From NCBI RefSeq assembly GCF_052162025.1, contig NZ_CP197401.1:186001-250000 (forward strand): a stretch of DNA of 64,000 bases, written 5' to 3'. This DNA comes from Methylobacter sp015476545 (GTDB taxonomy: Bacteria; Pseudomonadota; Gammaproteobacteria; Methylococcales; Methylomonadaceae). Shown here in pieces: positions 1 through 7,958 of this stretch. Numbering within the stretch: the first letter of the stretch is position 1; the number at the start of each line of letters is the position of its first letter. Below the pieces are notes generated by a model. The model was not told the origin of the DNA. It worked only from the letters and a program-made list of their open reading frames with translations, and did not search any database. Position numbers and translations under genes: made by a program.

Positions 1-1191
1 AGAAACATTAAACCTTGCGTTACCCGAATATTCGCCTAGACCCATCCAGAACAAAACAGTGCATACTAGCAAAACAGGAAGAGCCCACAGCGTAGTTCGA
101 TATGTTGGTAATAAAGTCCCTGCTAGTAGAACTGGGGCAATAACTCCCTCAACATATCGACCATACATCCAATGATCAAGCCGTTGAGCCTCTGGCGTAG
201 TTGAAAAGAGCAGAACTGAGAGCGCTATTATTCCCAAGATTGAGAGCCATAAAAAAATTCCTACAGCCCTGTAAAACAAGGTCCGCTCTTCATAGGTTTC
301 ATGCCTACTTTTCAACATTTTTGATGACAGGTTAAATAATCCTGCGCCAATCAGACCAACTGTACCCAAAATCAAGTAAAAGACATGACCACTTAAGCGA
401 ACCGCAACCTCAGTAAGTCCATTGAAGGATAGTAGCGGGGCAATCATTTTTGAAAATGAAGGGTAATGAAGGTTGGGTGGCTCACCACTAATTGTCATGC
501 GCTCATATAACCATGGCGTAAACCCAAATTTATAAAATAGGACCATTGCGGCAAGAGTAGCCAGTAAAATTACGTACTCTATGAATGCATGACGTTTTAT
601 AGCGATAAAGGTGCAGGAAAACACTAAAGCGATCAACACTGCAATGGCAGTTGGATGAATCCAATAGAGGAATCCAGCTACAATCCCAAGAAAAAGCCAT
701 GTTAACCAGCCATTTTCTATTGCTTTTGACAAAGCAATAAAGACAGTTAGAAAAAATGGAACAAATGCAATTTGCGCAAAAGAATAACCCGCAAGTACCA
801 CCCACATCGGGTAAAGCGAAACCAAAGCTACAGCACCTGTAAGATGCATCTTTGATGAATTCGGGCTTAATATTTTTGCAGCAATCCACAAGCACATTAC
901 GGAGATGAAAAACAGTAGGGCGTTAATCACTTTAACTCCGGCCCATACCTCTTCTGGTGTGCTTGCAAACCAATAAGCGGGAACGAGCAGAAGCGAATAC
1001 CCTGCGTTGTAGCTTCCTGCAAGATCGTTTGGAAACCCAGCTAACGCTGCTGCGTTAGCTAAATAACTTCCTTCATCTGCTTGGATCATTGGTCCTGCAA
1101 TTGAAAGGTTAGACAAATAAACAACTAAAGATGCCAGTAGAGCCAGAGCTATTCCGGGCCAATTGTTTACTAATTTCTCTTGTCTAATCAT
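1..1191 (-). CDS. Multi-pass membrane protein, GT-C glycosyltransferase-like, partial at window edge
   Basis: An open frame of 397 codons starts at ATG 1189-1191 and runs off the left edge without a stop. I translated it by hand. It is very hydrophobic with many likely membrane helices. An acidic D39-E40 pair lies just after the first helix, where GT-C enzymes (polyprenyl-phosphate-sugar dependent, PMT/ArnT-like) keep catalytic acids. It overlaps the end of the upstream membrane-protein gene by 8 bases, so it is the fourth gene of a minus-strand operon. Inferred role: transfer of a sugar from a lipid carrier on the periplasmic side. It looks more AT-rich than its neighbours. Reading frame is certain; the GT-C assignment is moderate. 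Confidence 0.75.
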   Translation of the reverse strand, partial: MIRQEKLVNNWPGIALALLASLVVYLSNLSIAGPMIQADEGSYLANAAALAGFPNDLAGSYNAGYSLLLVPAYWFASTPEEVWAGVKVINALLFFISVMCLWIAAKILSPNSSKMHLTGAVALVSLYPMWVVLAGYSFAQIAFVPFFLTVFIALSKAIENGWLTWLFLGIVAGFLYWIHPTAIAVLIALVFSCTFIAIKRHAFIEYVILLATLAAMVLFYKFGFTPWLYERMTISGEPPNLHYPSFSKMIAPLLSFNGLTEVAVRLSGHVFYLILGTVGLIGAGLFNLSSKMLKSRHETYEERTLFYRAVGIFLWLSILGIIALSVLLFSTTPEAQRLDHWMYGRYVEGVIAPVLLAGTLLPTYRTTLWALPVLLVCTVLFWMGLGEYSGNARFNVS

Positions 1192-2062
1192 TATGCTTTT
1201 TAAACGTTTTTGACATATATACTGTTGTGAAGAAGAGTAAATCACCTACTACCGTTATAATTCGCCCCAGCACAACAGCAAGCAACAGGTCGGCAGCCGG
1301 AATCTGCCCGCCAAGCAGGAAAAGCAGTACGAATTCCCTTACACCCACCCCGGCCGGAGCGCCCGGAGTCACCAGTCCTGCAAGCCAGGCAATCACATAA
1401 GAGCCACATAAAACGGAAAAAGTGGAAAAGGTGACGACAGCAGGCGCAACAAGAAATAAAGCTCCCATGAACACTGTGCCTGATATCGTTAGGAAAAAGA
1501 TTTGCCAGATGAACGTTGCGCTGGCTGCCGGCGATAGCAGCCAGCGCAACGTGATGATGCCCATTACTGTTATCAAGCCAAACGCCTCTGCCGAGACGGG
1601 CACGGGTAATGTCGGCCATACCAGCGGCGTGGCAAGGACTCCGAACAGCGCGCCGGCTGCGGCAATCAGTCCCAATTCCCACAGCGTCGACTTGGCCAGC
1701 GCGCCGGCCGGCAGACCGGCTGCCATGCCCAGGGCTTGCCGGCCGGCTAGGTGAAAGATGTTGCCGGGTACATACTTGGCAAGCTGCGACAAGCCATAAG
1801 TCTTTACAGCCCATTTTCTCTCAACTTCCACATTGAAAAAAGCCAGCAGATGCCACCACGCCTGAGCCAGCAATACATTGGCTGCGCCGTACACGAGCGC
1901 AAGCAGGCCAATCAGTGACCAGGCGGTTGTGTCAAAACGGGTGAGATCAATTTGTTCCATATAGGTGTTCAGCCTCATAAAGACGAACACCACGCCGAGC
2001 AAACCCAGAGATCCACCTATAATGTGGAGCCAGCGTTTCAGGGAAAAGCGCATACGGGACAA
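1184..2062 (-). CDS. YbhN/UPF0104-type membrane protein (LPG-synthase TM / flippase-like)
   Basis: A 292-residue protein with about seven or eight predicted membrane segments. The stretch QLAKYVPGNIFHLAGRQ (about residues 90-107) and a glycine/proline-rich PGAPAGVGVRE segment near residue 240 are typical of the family that includes the membrane part of lysylphosphatidylglycerol synthase and YbhN proteins. These often sit beside polyprenyl-linked glycosyltransferases and are proposed to move lipid-linked substrates. It begins 1 base after the methyltransferase stop and overlaps the GT-C-like gene. Inferred role: flipping or handling of a lipid-linked sugar made by the GT2 enzyme of the same operon. 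Confidence 0.8.
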   Translation of the reverse strand: MSRMRFSLKRWLHIIGGSLGLLGVVFVFMRLNTYMEQIDLTRFDTTAWSLIGLLALVYGAANVLLAQAWWHLLAFFNVEVERKWAVKTYGLSQLAKYVPGNIFHLAGRQALGMAAGLPAGALAKSTLWELGLIAAAGALFGVLATPLVWPTLPVPVSAEAFGLITVMGIITLRWLLSPAASATFIWQIFFLTISGTVFMGALFLVAPAVVTFSTFSVLCGSYVIAWLAGLVTPGAPAGVGVREFVLLFLLGGQIPAADLLLAVVLGRIITVVGDLLFFTTVYMSKTFKKHND

Positions 2063-2063
2063 T

Positions 2064-2699
2064 CTAATGCTTTACTCGGCAGAGCAACATGGTCCAAGGT
2101 AGCGGCGTTTTGACTTCGACGATATCGAAGTAGCGGCTTATGAGATCAATGAATGTTTTGGTAGACCAGTGCTGAATATGGCCCGGTGTATTGCCCAGGC
2201 TCGTCAGATACTTTCCCCTGGCCAAGTTGAGGGCACACCAGATCGGTTCGCGAGGCACGCTTAAAATGACATAATCGGTTGCGACTCGCTGAAGTGCGGC
2301 CAATCCGGCCTCTGGTTGCTCAAGATGTTCAAGTACTTCGCAGCACACAATGAGGTCGGCACTATCGCGCTCCGGCTCTATGTCATAAATGCTACGAGCA
2401 GCAAAAATGGTGGGCGATATGCCCCGATCTTTTGCATTTTCGTGCGCAAGGTCTATAACCTTTTCAGAAAAATCACTGCCGCGCGCCTTGATGCCTTGCT
2501 GGTTCCAATCCAAAACCCAATAACCTTCACCGCATCCGATCTCATGGATGGTTTCTGGCTTCACTTTAATAACCAGGCTGGAGAGCGCGTCGGCAAACCC
2601 CTTCATGAGCCAGCGCACGACAGGATTTTTTGATCCATATTTATCGTACGCATTGCCTACCACGATCCCGTCTTCTTGCAGTCCGCCGGAAATTTTCAT
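2064..2699 (-). CDS. Class I SAM-dependent methyltransferase
   Basis: A 211-residue protein with a Rossmann methyltransferase core. Motif I reads EIGCGEG at residues 53-59, followed by an acidic end to strand 2 (GSDFSEKVIDLA) and motif IV-like IVCCEVLEHLEQPEAG near residue 115. The pattern fits the UbiG/Methyltransf_11 group. Substrate is not evident. It begins 1 base after the GT2 stop and ends 1 base before the flippase-like gene, so it is translated in the same operon and probably methylates a sugar or lipid-linked glycan there. Start ATG at 2697-2699. Confidence 0.85.
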   Translation of the reverse strand: MKISGGLQEDGIVVGNAYDKYGSKNPVVRWLMKGFADALSSLVIKVKPETIHEIGCGEGYWVLDWNQQGIKARGSDFSEKVIDLAHENAKDRGISPTIFAARSIYDIEPERDSADLIVCCEVLEHLEQPEAGLAALQRVATDYVILSVPREPIWCALNLARGKYLTSLGNTPGHIQHWSTKTFIDLISRYFDIVEVKTPLPWTMLLCRVKH

Positions 2700-2700
2700 T

Positions 2701-3687
2701 TTAATGCTCCTTATGAGGATAATGTTCTGTTGCTCGATCGAGTCCCGCGTCAGCTTCTCCTCCTGACTTCAGCCTGAACCGAACATCCTCCAGCAGTTTG
2801 CGGTTCGCCGCCAGCAAGTCGGCCAGGAACGCCACCAATATGGCCTGAAAACCCATAGCCAGCAAAGTACCGGCCAGAATCAGGGACTGAATATGTCCTC
2901 CTCCCTCGCCGCTCAGGTAATTCAACAGGAACCGTAATCCAATCAGAAAGCCTGCGCCAAATAATAACGCGCCAATCGTTCCGAAAAACCGGAACGGCCG
3001 ATATATGATGAAAATACGAATGATAGTGGCAATGCTGCGCTTGATGTACGAGGGAATGCTTTTTACCAGTCGCGAGGGGCGCAGATCCTCATTCACTCGA
3101 ACGGGCACCGAGGTGATGGCCATATTCTTCTGGCCGGCCTGGATGATGGTTTCCAATGTATAGGTATAGTTGTTGAACACCATCAGACGTTGTGCGGCGG
3201 TGCGGCTCATGGCGCGGAAGCCGCTGGGCGCGTCGGGAATGTCGGTATTGCTGGCTACGCGCACCACCCAACTGCCCAGTTTCTGCAACATCTTCTTGAT
3301 GGGTGAGAAATGTTCTATGGTTTCAATCGGGCGCGCGCCGACCACGATATCGGCCCGGTGCTCAAGAATGGGCGCGACCAGTGCCGGAATGTCGTCGGCG
3401 TTGTACTGGTTGTCGGCATCGGTATTGACGATGACATCCGCGCCCAGGCGCAGGCAGGCGTCCAGTCCGGTCATGAAGCCGCGCGCCAGGCCCTGGTTGC
3501 GGGTATGGCGCACCACATGATCCACGCCGCACTCACGCGCGACTTTGACGGTATCGTCCTGGCTGCCGTCATCGATAATCAGCCATTCGACAGTATCAAA
3601 ACCAGGGACTGTGCGGGGCAATGCCGATAGCGCTATGGAAAGAGTTTTCGCCTCATTGAAGCACGGGATTTGAATGATTAATTTCAA
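2701..3687 (-). CDS. GT2 glycosyltransferase, polyprenyl-phosphate sugar synthase-like (DPMS/GtrB type)
   Basis: A 328-residue protein with an N-terminal GT-A domain: FNEAK near residue 10, DDGSQDDT at 39-46 and a DAD metal motif at residues 90-92. Two hydrophobic segments at about 233-300 give a C-terminal membrane anchor as in GtrB and dolichol-phosphate mannose synthases. Start is TTG (3685-3687) with an AAGG-containing ribosome site upstream; no better ATG is seen. First gene of the minus-strand operon. Likely reaction: transfer of a sugar from a nucleotide donor to undecaprenyl phosphate, supplying the GT-C-like enzyme two genes downstream. Family confident, donor unknown. Confidence 0.87.
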   Translation of the reverse strand: MKLIIQIPCFNEAKTLSIALSALPRTVPGFDTVEWLIIDDGSQDDTVKVARECGVDHVVRHTRNQGLARGFMTGLDACLRLGADVIVNTDADNQYNADDIPALVAPILEHRADIVVGARPIETIEHFSPIKKMLQKLGSWVVRVASNTDIPDAPSGFRAMSRTAAQRLMVFNNYTYTLETIIQAGQKNMAITSVPVRVNEDLRPSRLVKSIPSYIKRSIATIIRIFIIYRPFRFFGTIGALLFGAGFLIGLRFLLNYLSGEGGGHIQSLILAGTLLAMGFQAILVAFLADLLAANRKLLEDVRFRLKSGGEADAGLDRATEHYPHKEH

Positions 3688-3748
3688 CGGAACTACCTTG
3701 GCTTTTTATTGCTTTTGTCAAATACAGCCGTTAATCATAATATACGGG

Positions 3749-3765
3749 AGAATGTACGTCATTCT
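3749..3765. promoter_or_regulatory. Inverted repeat, possible operator for the minus-strand operon
   Basis: AGAATG-TACGT-CATTCT, perfect 6-base arms around 5 bases, lies 62 bases upstream of the GT2 start codon. Position and symmetry fit a repressor or activator site for that operon. No regulator gene is adjacent, so this is inference from sequence symmetry only. Confidence 0.35.
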
Positions 3766-4001
3766 TTTCATACGATTTTAATAAAAGGGATATCTTTTGC
3801 GAAATAGATGGCAAATAGCGCCTTGGAGGCAGTAAGTATGAGTATTTTAGAATGATGCGTTTTTTATGGTGAGAGTGTAAGGCGTTAAAGGTCGCCTGAC
3901 TTTTGGTGTTTGTTCATGATGAATGCACCGATGCCTGAGCTGTTCAGTGTGACATTTATTAGCTTGATTGATCCCATAGATCATTTAACAAAATTATAAA
4001 A

Positions 4002-4028
4002 ATTGCAGATATTGCAAATATTGCAAAC
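4002..4028. repeat. Three tandem copies of a 9-base repeat
   Basis: ATTGCAGAT, ATTGCAAAT and ATTGCAAAC follow each other directly at 4002-4010, 4011-4019 and 4020-4028. Spacing of 9 bases is close to one helical turn, so it could bind several copies of a regulator on one DNA face. It sits about 120 bases upstream of the candidate manC -35 box. It may also simply be low-complexity AT-rich sequence. Confidence 0.5.
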
Positions 4029-4145
4029 AGAGAATCCATAGAGGAAATTTATTGCGTATGTCTCTTTGTAATTGTAAAGTTTTTCTAACAAATAATCCGC
4101 TCCGTTTTTTAATTGAGGCAATCCTGTTTCACAGCCTCAGGGTTA

Positions 4146-4175
4146 TTGCTCGCTTTCTTCTTCTAAAGGTATAAT
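4146..4175 (+). promoter_or_regulatory. Candidate sigma70 promoter of the manC operon
   Basis: TTGCTC (4146-4151), 18-base spacer, then a perfect TATAAT (4170-4175). The -35 box is weak (3 of 6), the -10 box is consensus. Transcription would begin near 4182 and leave a leader of about 180 bases before manC. Confidence 0.5.
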
Positions 4176-4273
4176 GCAAGGTCCTATCTGCCGCTGCTTT
4201 TGGGTTTCAATATTTCTCAGTCGAATTTCACAGTTAAATTCATTACTTTGGTTGGAAATGCTCGACTTGTAGT

Positions 4274-4290
4274 ATTGATGGAAAATCAAT
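4274..4290 (+). promoter_or_regulatory. Leader hairpin with GGA in the loop upstream of manC
   Basis: ATTGAT (4274-4279) and ATCAAT (4285-4290) form a 6-base stem around the loop GGAAA. A GGA exposed in the loop of a short hairpin is the usual CsrA/RsmA recognition form. A second hairpin, TGTGCC/GGCACA (4311-4316 and 4323-4328), lies between it and the start codon. Both lie in the presumed manC leader. CsrA binding is inference. Confidence 0.4.
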
Positions 4291-4363
4291 TAGTTAAGCG
4301 CCATGTTTTATGTGCCGTGTGGGGCACAGACATTGCAGAGCCATCTAAAAAATTTAGAAAAAA

Positions 4364-5800
4364 ATGGGTTTAAAAATAATACCAACGATACTATGTGGCG
4401 GTGCAGGATCACGTCTTTGGCCTGTTTCCCGTGAGTCGCATCCCAAACCCTTCATTCGTCTGGCCGATGGGCAAAGTCTTCTACAGAAGGCTTGGCTGCG
4501 CGGCGCAGCGTTGCCGGGAGTGGCCGAAGTGCTTACGGTTACCAATCGCGATCTTTTCTTCAAAACCGAGGACGAGTATCGCCAAGTGGCCGGCAGCACT
4601 TATAAACATCTTGGCAATAGTTTCATTCTCGAACCTTTTGGCCGCAATACGGCTCCGGCTATCGCCGCAGCCGCGCTGCAAGTGGCGAAAACCCATGGAC
4701 AAGATGCTCTTTTGCTGGTGTTGGCCGCCGACCATCTGATTGTTGATCAGCCGGCTTTTGCCGAGGCTGTGGCGCAGGCCCAGCAGCTTGCTCAGCAGGG
4801 CAAGCTTGTCACTTTCGGCATTCGGCCCGAAGCACCTGAAACCGGCTACGGTTATATTGAAGCCGAAGGCAATGCCGTCTTGCGTTTCGTAGAGAAACCC
4901 AGCCTTGATAAAGCCAGGGAATATGTCGAGTCAGGTCGCTATTTCTGGAATTCGGGTATGTTCTGCTTTGCCGCCGGTACGCTGATACATGAAATGGAAC
5001 AACATTGCCCGGCGATATTGTCCGCTGTCCGCGCCTGCATGGAGCAATCCCGCAGGGCCGAAGGCAAAGGCTTTACGCAGGTCGAGCTCAATCCGGAAGC
5101 CTTTGATTCAGTGCCCGACGATTCCATTGATTATGCCGTGATGGAAAAATCCGGCAATGTCGCGGTCGTGCCCTGCAGCATCGGTTGGAGCGACATCGGT
5201 TCCTGGAGCGCACTGGGCGATCTGTCCGAGCCCGATGCGCGAGGCAACCGCATTGAAGGCGAAGCGCTGCTGCATGATGTGAGCAACTGCTATATTAAAA
5301 GCAATGGGCGCATTATCGGCGCCGTGGGCGTCAACAATCTGATCGTTATCGATACGCCGGACGCGCTGTTGGTTGCGGACCGTGATCGTGCCCAGGATGT
5401 CAAACATCTTTATGCCGGCCTTAAAACGCAGGGTCACGAAGCCCATAAACTTCACAGGACCGTCTATCGTCCCTGGGGGACTTACACCGTTCTGGAAGAA
5501 GGGCCGCGCTTCAAGATCAAGCGCATCGAAGTCAAGCCGGGCGCCAGTCTCAGCTTGCAATTGCATCACCACCGCAGCGAACACTGGATTGTGGTTAGCG
5601 GCATGGCGAAAGTGGTCAATAGCGATCAAGAGCTATTCGTCAATACTAACGAGTCTATATGTGTTCCAGCCGGACACAAACACCGCCTGGAAAATCCGGG
5701 GGTAGTCAATCTGATCATGATTGAAGTGCAGAGCGGTGAATATCTGGGCGAGGATGATATCGTCCGTTTCGATGATAAATATGGTCGGGTTGCATCATGA
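4364..5800 (+). CDS. manC: Mannose-1-phosphate guanylyltransferase / mannose-6-phosphate isomerase
   Basis: A 478-residue bifunctional type II enzyme. The N-terminal nucleotidyltransferase shows the signature CGGAGSRLWP at residues 11-20 and FVEKP near 170; the C-terminal cupin domain (about 365-470) carries a histidine-rich metal site, LHHHRSEHW near 398-406. It makes mannose-6-phosphate from fructose-6-phosphate and GDP-mannose from mannose-1-phosphate. Length fits AlgA/WbpW/CpsB. Start ATG 4364. It heads the polysaccharide operon and its last 4 bases overlap manB. GDP-mannose feeds both direct mannosyl transfer and the gmd/rmd branch downstream. Confidence 0.96.
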   Translation: MGLKIIPTILCGGAGSRLWPVSRESHPKPFIRLADGQSLLQKAWLRGAALPGVAEVLTVTNRDLFFKTEDEYRQVAGSTYKHLGNSFILEPFGRNTAPAIAAAALQVAKTHGQDALLLVLAADHLIVDQPAFAEAVAQAQQLAQQGKLVTFGIRPEAPETGYGYIEAEGNAVLRFVEKPSLDKAREYVESGRYFWNSGMFCFAAGTLIHEMEQHCPAILSAVRACMEQSRRAEGKGFTQVELNPEAFDSVPDDSIDYAVMEKSGNVAVVPCSIGWSDIGSWSALGDLSEPDARGNRIEGEALLHDVSNCYIKSNGRIIGAVGVNNLIVIDTPDALLVADRDRAQDVKHLYAGLKTQGHEAHKLHRTVYRPWGTYTVLEEGPRFKIKRIEVKPGASLSLQLHHHRSEHWIVVSGMAKVVNSDQELFVNTNESICVPAGHKHRLENPGVVNLIMIEVQSGEYLGEDDIVRFDDKYGRVAS

Positions 5801-7164
5801 AGTTACCTTGTTTTAAAGCCTACGACATTCGCGGGCGTTTGGGCGAAGAGCTCAATGAAGAAATTGCCTACCGCATTGGCCGCGCCTATGCGCAGCATCT
5901 AGGCGCCAAGCGGGTTGCTGTCGGAGGCGATATCCGCCTCACCAGCGAGCCTCTCAAGCAGGCTCTGGCCAATGGCTTGATGGATGGCGGCGCCGATGTG
6001 ATCGATATCGGCATGACCGGCACCGAAGAAGTGTACTTTGCCGCGTTCCATCTGGATGTTGACGGCGGCATCGAAGTGACTGCCAGCCATAACCCCATGG
6101 ATTATAACGGCATGAAGCTGGTGCGCCGCGATGCTCAGCCTATCAGCGGCGATACAGGGTTGAAGGCTATTCAGGCGCTGGCCGAAGCTAATCAGTTCGA
6201 ACCGGCAGTCACGCGCGGCACGCTGACCCGACAATCCATTCTCGACCCTTATGTTGAGCATTTGTTGACTTATATCGATGCCTCCGCATTGAAGCCTCTT
6301 AAGCTGGTTGTCAATGCCGGCAATGGTGCGGCCGGCCATGTTATTGACGCGATAGAGGCGGTATTTGAGCAGCAAGGCGTGCCGGTTACGTTTATCAAAG
6401 TCAATCATCAGCCCGACGGCACTTTCCCGAACGGCATTCCCAATCCCTTGCTGCCCGAAAACCGCGCCGCGACGGCGCAGGCTGTCAAAGCCCATCAAGC
6501 CGATATGGGCATTGCCTGGGACGGTGATTTCGACCGCTGCTTCTTATTCGATGAAAACGGCGAATTTATTGAAGGCTATTACATCGTCGGACTGTTGGCG
6601 GCCGCCTTTCTGGCTAAGCACCCCGGCGAAAAAATCATCCATGACCCGCGCCTGACCTGGAATACGATTGACGTTGTGACGTGCGCAGGTGGCATTCCCG
6701 TCCAGTCCAAAACGGGGCATGCCTTTATTAAAGAACGCATGCGCGCTGAAAATGCCATTTATGGCGGTGAAATGAGCGCTCATCACTATTTTCGTGATTT
6801 TGCCTACTGCGACAGCGGTATGATACCCTGGCTGCTGGTAGCCGAATTGATCTGTCATAGCGGCAAACCTTTATCGCAACTGGTGGGCGAACGCATTCAG
6901 GCCTATCCGTGCAGTGGCGAGATCAATTACACAGTTGCTAATGCCGAAGCGGCGTTGCAGGCAGTACGCGATCACTATGCTGATTCGCATGCACGTGTAG
7001 ACACGACTGACGGTCTCAGTCTGGAATTTGCCGATTGGCGACTTAATTTGCGCAGTTCAAACACTGAACCGCTGCTGCGCTTGAATATTGAAACCCGATC
7101 CAATCCATCAGCCGTACAGGAACGGCTTGCTGAAGTTGAATCACTTATCCGGAAAAACGCTTGA
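5797..7164 (+). CDS. manB: Phosphomannomutase
   Basis: A 455-residue alpha-D-phosphohexomutase very like E. coli CpsG. TASHNP at residues 95-100 carries the phosphoserine; DGDFDR near 242-247 is the metal loop; the C-terminal phosphate-binding region reads RSSNTEP. It interconverts mannose-6-phosphate and mannose-1-phosphate, the step between the two activities of ManC. ATG at 5797 overlaps the manC stop by 4 bases, so the two are translationally coupled. Its stop TGA shares one base with the next ATG. Confidence 0.96.
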   Translation: MKLPCFKAYDIRGRLGEELNEEIAYRIGRAYAQHLGAKRVAVGGDIRLTSEPLKQALANGLMDGGADVIDIGMTGTEEVYFAAFHLDVDGGIEVTASHNPMDYNGMKLVRRDAQPISGDTGLKAIQALAEANQFEPAVTRGTLTRQSILDPYVEHLLTYIDASALKPLKLVVNAGNGAAGHVIDAIEAVFEQQGVPVTFIKVNHQPDGTFPNGIPNPLLPENRAATAQAVKAHQADMGIAWDGDFDRCFLFDENGEFIEGYYIVGLLAAAFLAKHPGEKIIHDPRLTWNTIDVVTCAGGIPVQSKTGHAFIKERMRAENAIYGGEMSAHHYFRDFAYCDSGMIPWLLVAELICHSGKPLSQLVGERIQAYPCSGEINYTVANAEAALQAVRDHYADSHARVDTTDGLSLEFADWRLNLRSSNTEPLLRLNIETRSNPSAVQERLAEVESLIRKNA

Positions 7165-7958
7165 TGTTCGGAATGCTGTCTGCCGCTTGGCGTTATCGCT
7201 TTTTTATTTTTTCATCCATTAAAACCGAATTACAGACTAAATTCATACGCAGTAAATTAGGCGGTCTTTGGATGATTCTGCACCCGCTTTCGCAGGTGCT
7301 TATTTTTGCCTTTGTGTTGTCGGCCGTATTGTCGGCCAAGCTGCCCGGCATCGATAACCAATATGCCTATGCCATCTATCTGATGTCGGGCACTTTGGGT
7401 TGGTCTTTGTTTGCTGAAATCGTTAACCGCTGTCTGACGCTGTTTATTGATAACGGCAATCTCCTCAAGAAACTGGTATTCCCGAAGATTGCTTTGCCGC
7501 TTATCGTTACCGGCAGTGCTTTGGTCAACAATACTTTACTCTTTGTCGCCATTTTAGCGATTTTCGGTGCGCTGGGGCACATGCCCGGCGTAGAGGTTTT
7601 CTGGCTGCCTGTGCTCATGGTAGCCAATATCGCACTGGCGCTTGGGTTGGGCCTGGCCTTGGGCGTGCTCAACGTCTTTATGCGCGATATCGGACAAGTC
7701 GTGCCTGTCATTATGCAATTTCTGTTCTGGTTCACTCCTGTTGTATACATGGTTAATATTATTCCGGAAGAATATCGAGACTGGCTTGAATTTAATCCCA
7801 TGATTCCCATAATTACTGGATACCAAAATATACTGCTATATAACCATGCGCCCGATTGGGCCGGTTTAGGCGTAATCGCTCTTATTGCAATGACTCTGCT
7901 CGCTTTTGCTCTGTTTTTGTTTCGTAAAGCCAGTTCTGAAATGGTGGACCAATTATGA
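7164..7958 (+). CDS. wzm: ABC-2 type polysaccharide export permease
   Basis: A 264-residue integral membrane protein with about six helices. The N-terminal segment (ELQTKFIRSKLGGLW near residue 20) is the conserved cytoplasmic region of Wzm/KpsM/TagG permeases. I chose ATG 7164, which overlaps the manB stop as TGATG; an in-frame TTG lies one codon earlier. The partner ATPase follows with a 4-base overlap. Function: channel for export of the finished undecaprenyl-linked polysaccharide across the inner membrane. Confidence 0.93.
   Translation: MFGMLSAAWRYRFFIFSSIKTELQTKFIRSKLGGLWMILHPLSQVLIFAFVLSAVLSAKLPGIDNQYAYAIYLMSGTLGWSLFAEIVNRCLTLFIDNGNLLKKLVFPKIALPLIVTGSALVNNTLLFVAILAIFGALGHMPGVEVFWLPVLMVANIALALGLGLALGVLNVFMRDIGQVVPVIMQFLFWFTPVVYMVNIIPEEYRDWLEFNPMIPIITGYQNILLYNHAPDWAGLGVIALIAMTLLAFALFLFRKASSEMVDQL

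Larger units (their letters stand above)
3688..4363. other. AT-rich divergent intergenic region with promoters and small repeats
   Basis: 676 bases without a gene between the minus-strand GT2 operon and the plus-strand manC operon. It is visibly AT-rich. It holds an inverted repeat at 3749-3765, three tandem 9-base repeats at 4002-4028, a sigma70-like promoter at 4146-4175, and two hairpins in the presumed manC leader (4274-4290 and 4311-4328). A further inverted repeat, TGAGGC/GCCTCA at 4114-4119 and 4134-4139, lies just upstream of the -35 box. I looked for a JUMPstart/ops element and found no convincing match. Confidence 0.7.

Noticed and set aside
530..895. 121-residue minus-strand ORF
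   Set aside because: It is an out-of-frame shadow of the hydrophobic GT-C-like gene that covers 1-1191; its cysteine-rich sequence has no domain.
4182..4363. JUMPstart/ops element in the manC leader
   Set aside because: GTTAAGC near 4293 is reminiscent, but the ops core (GGTAGC-like) is missing.
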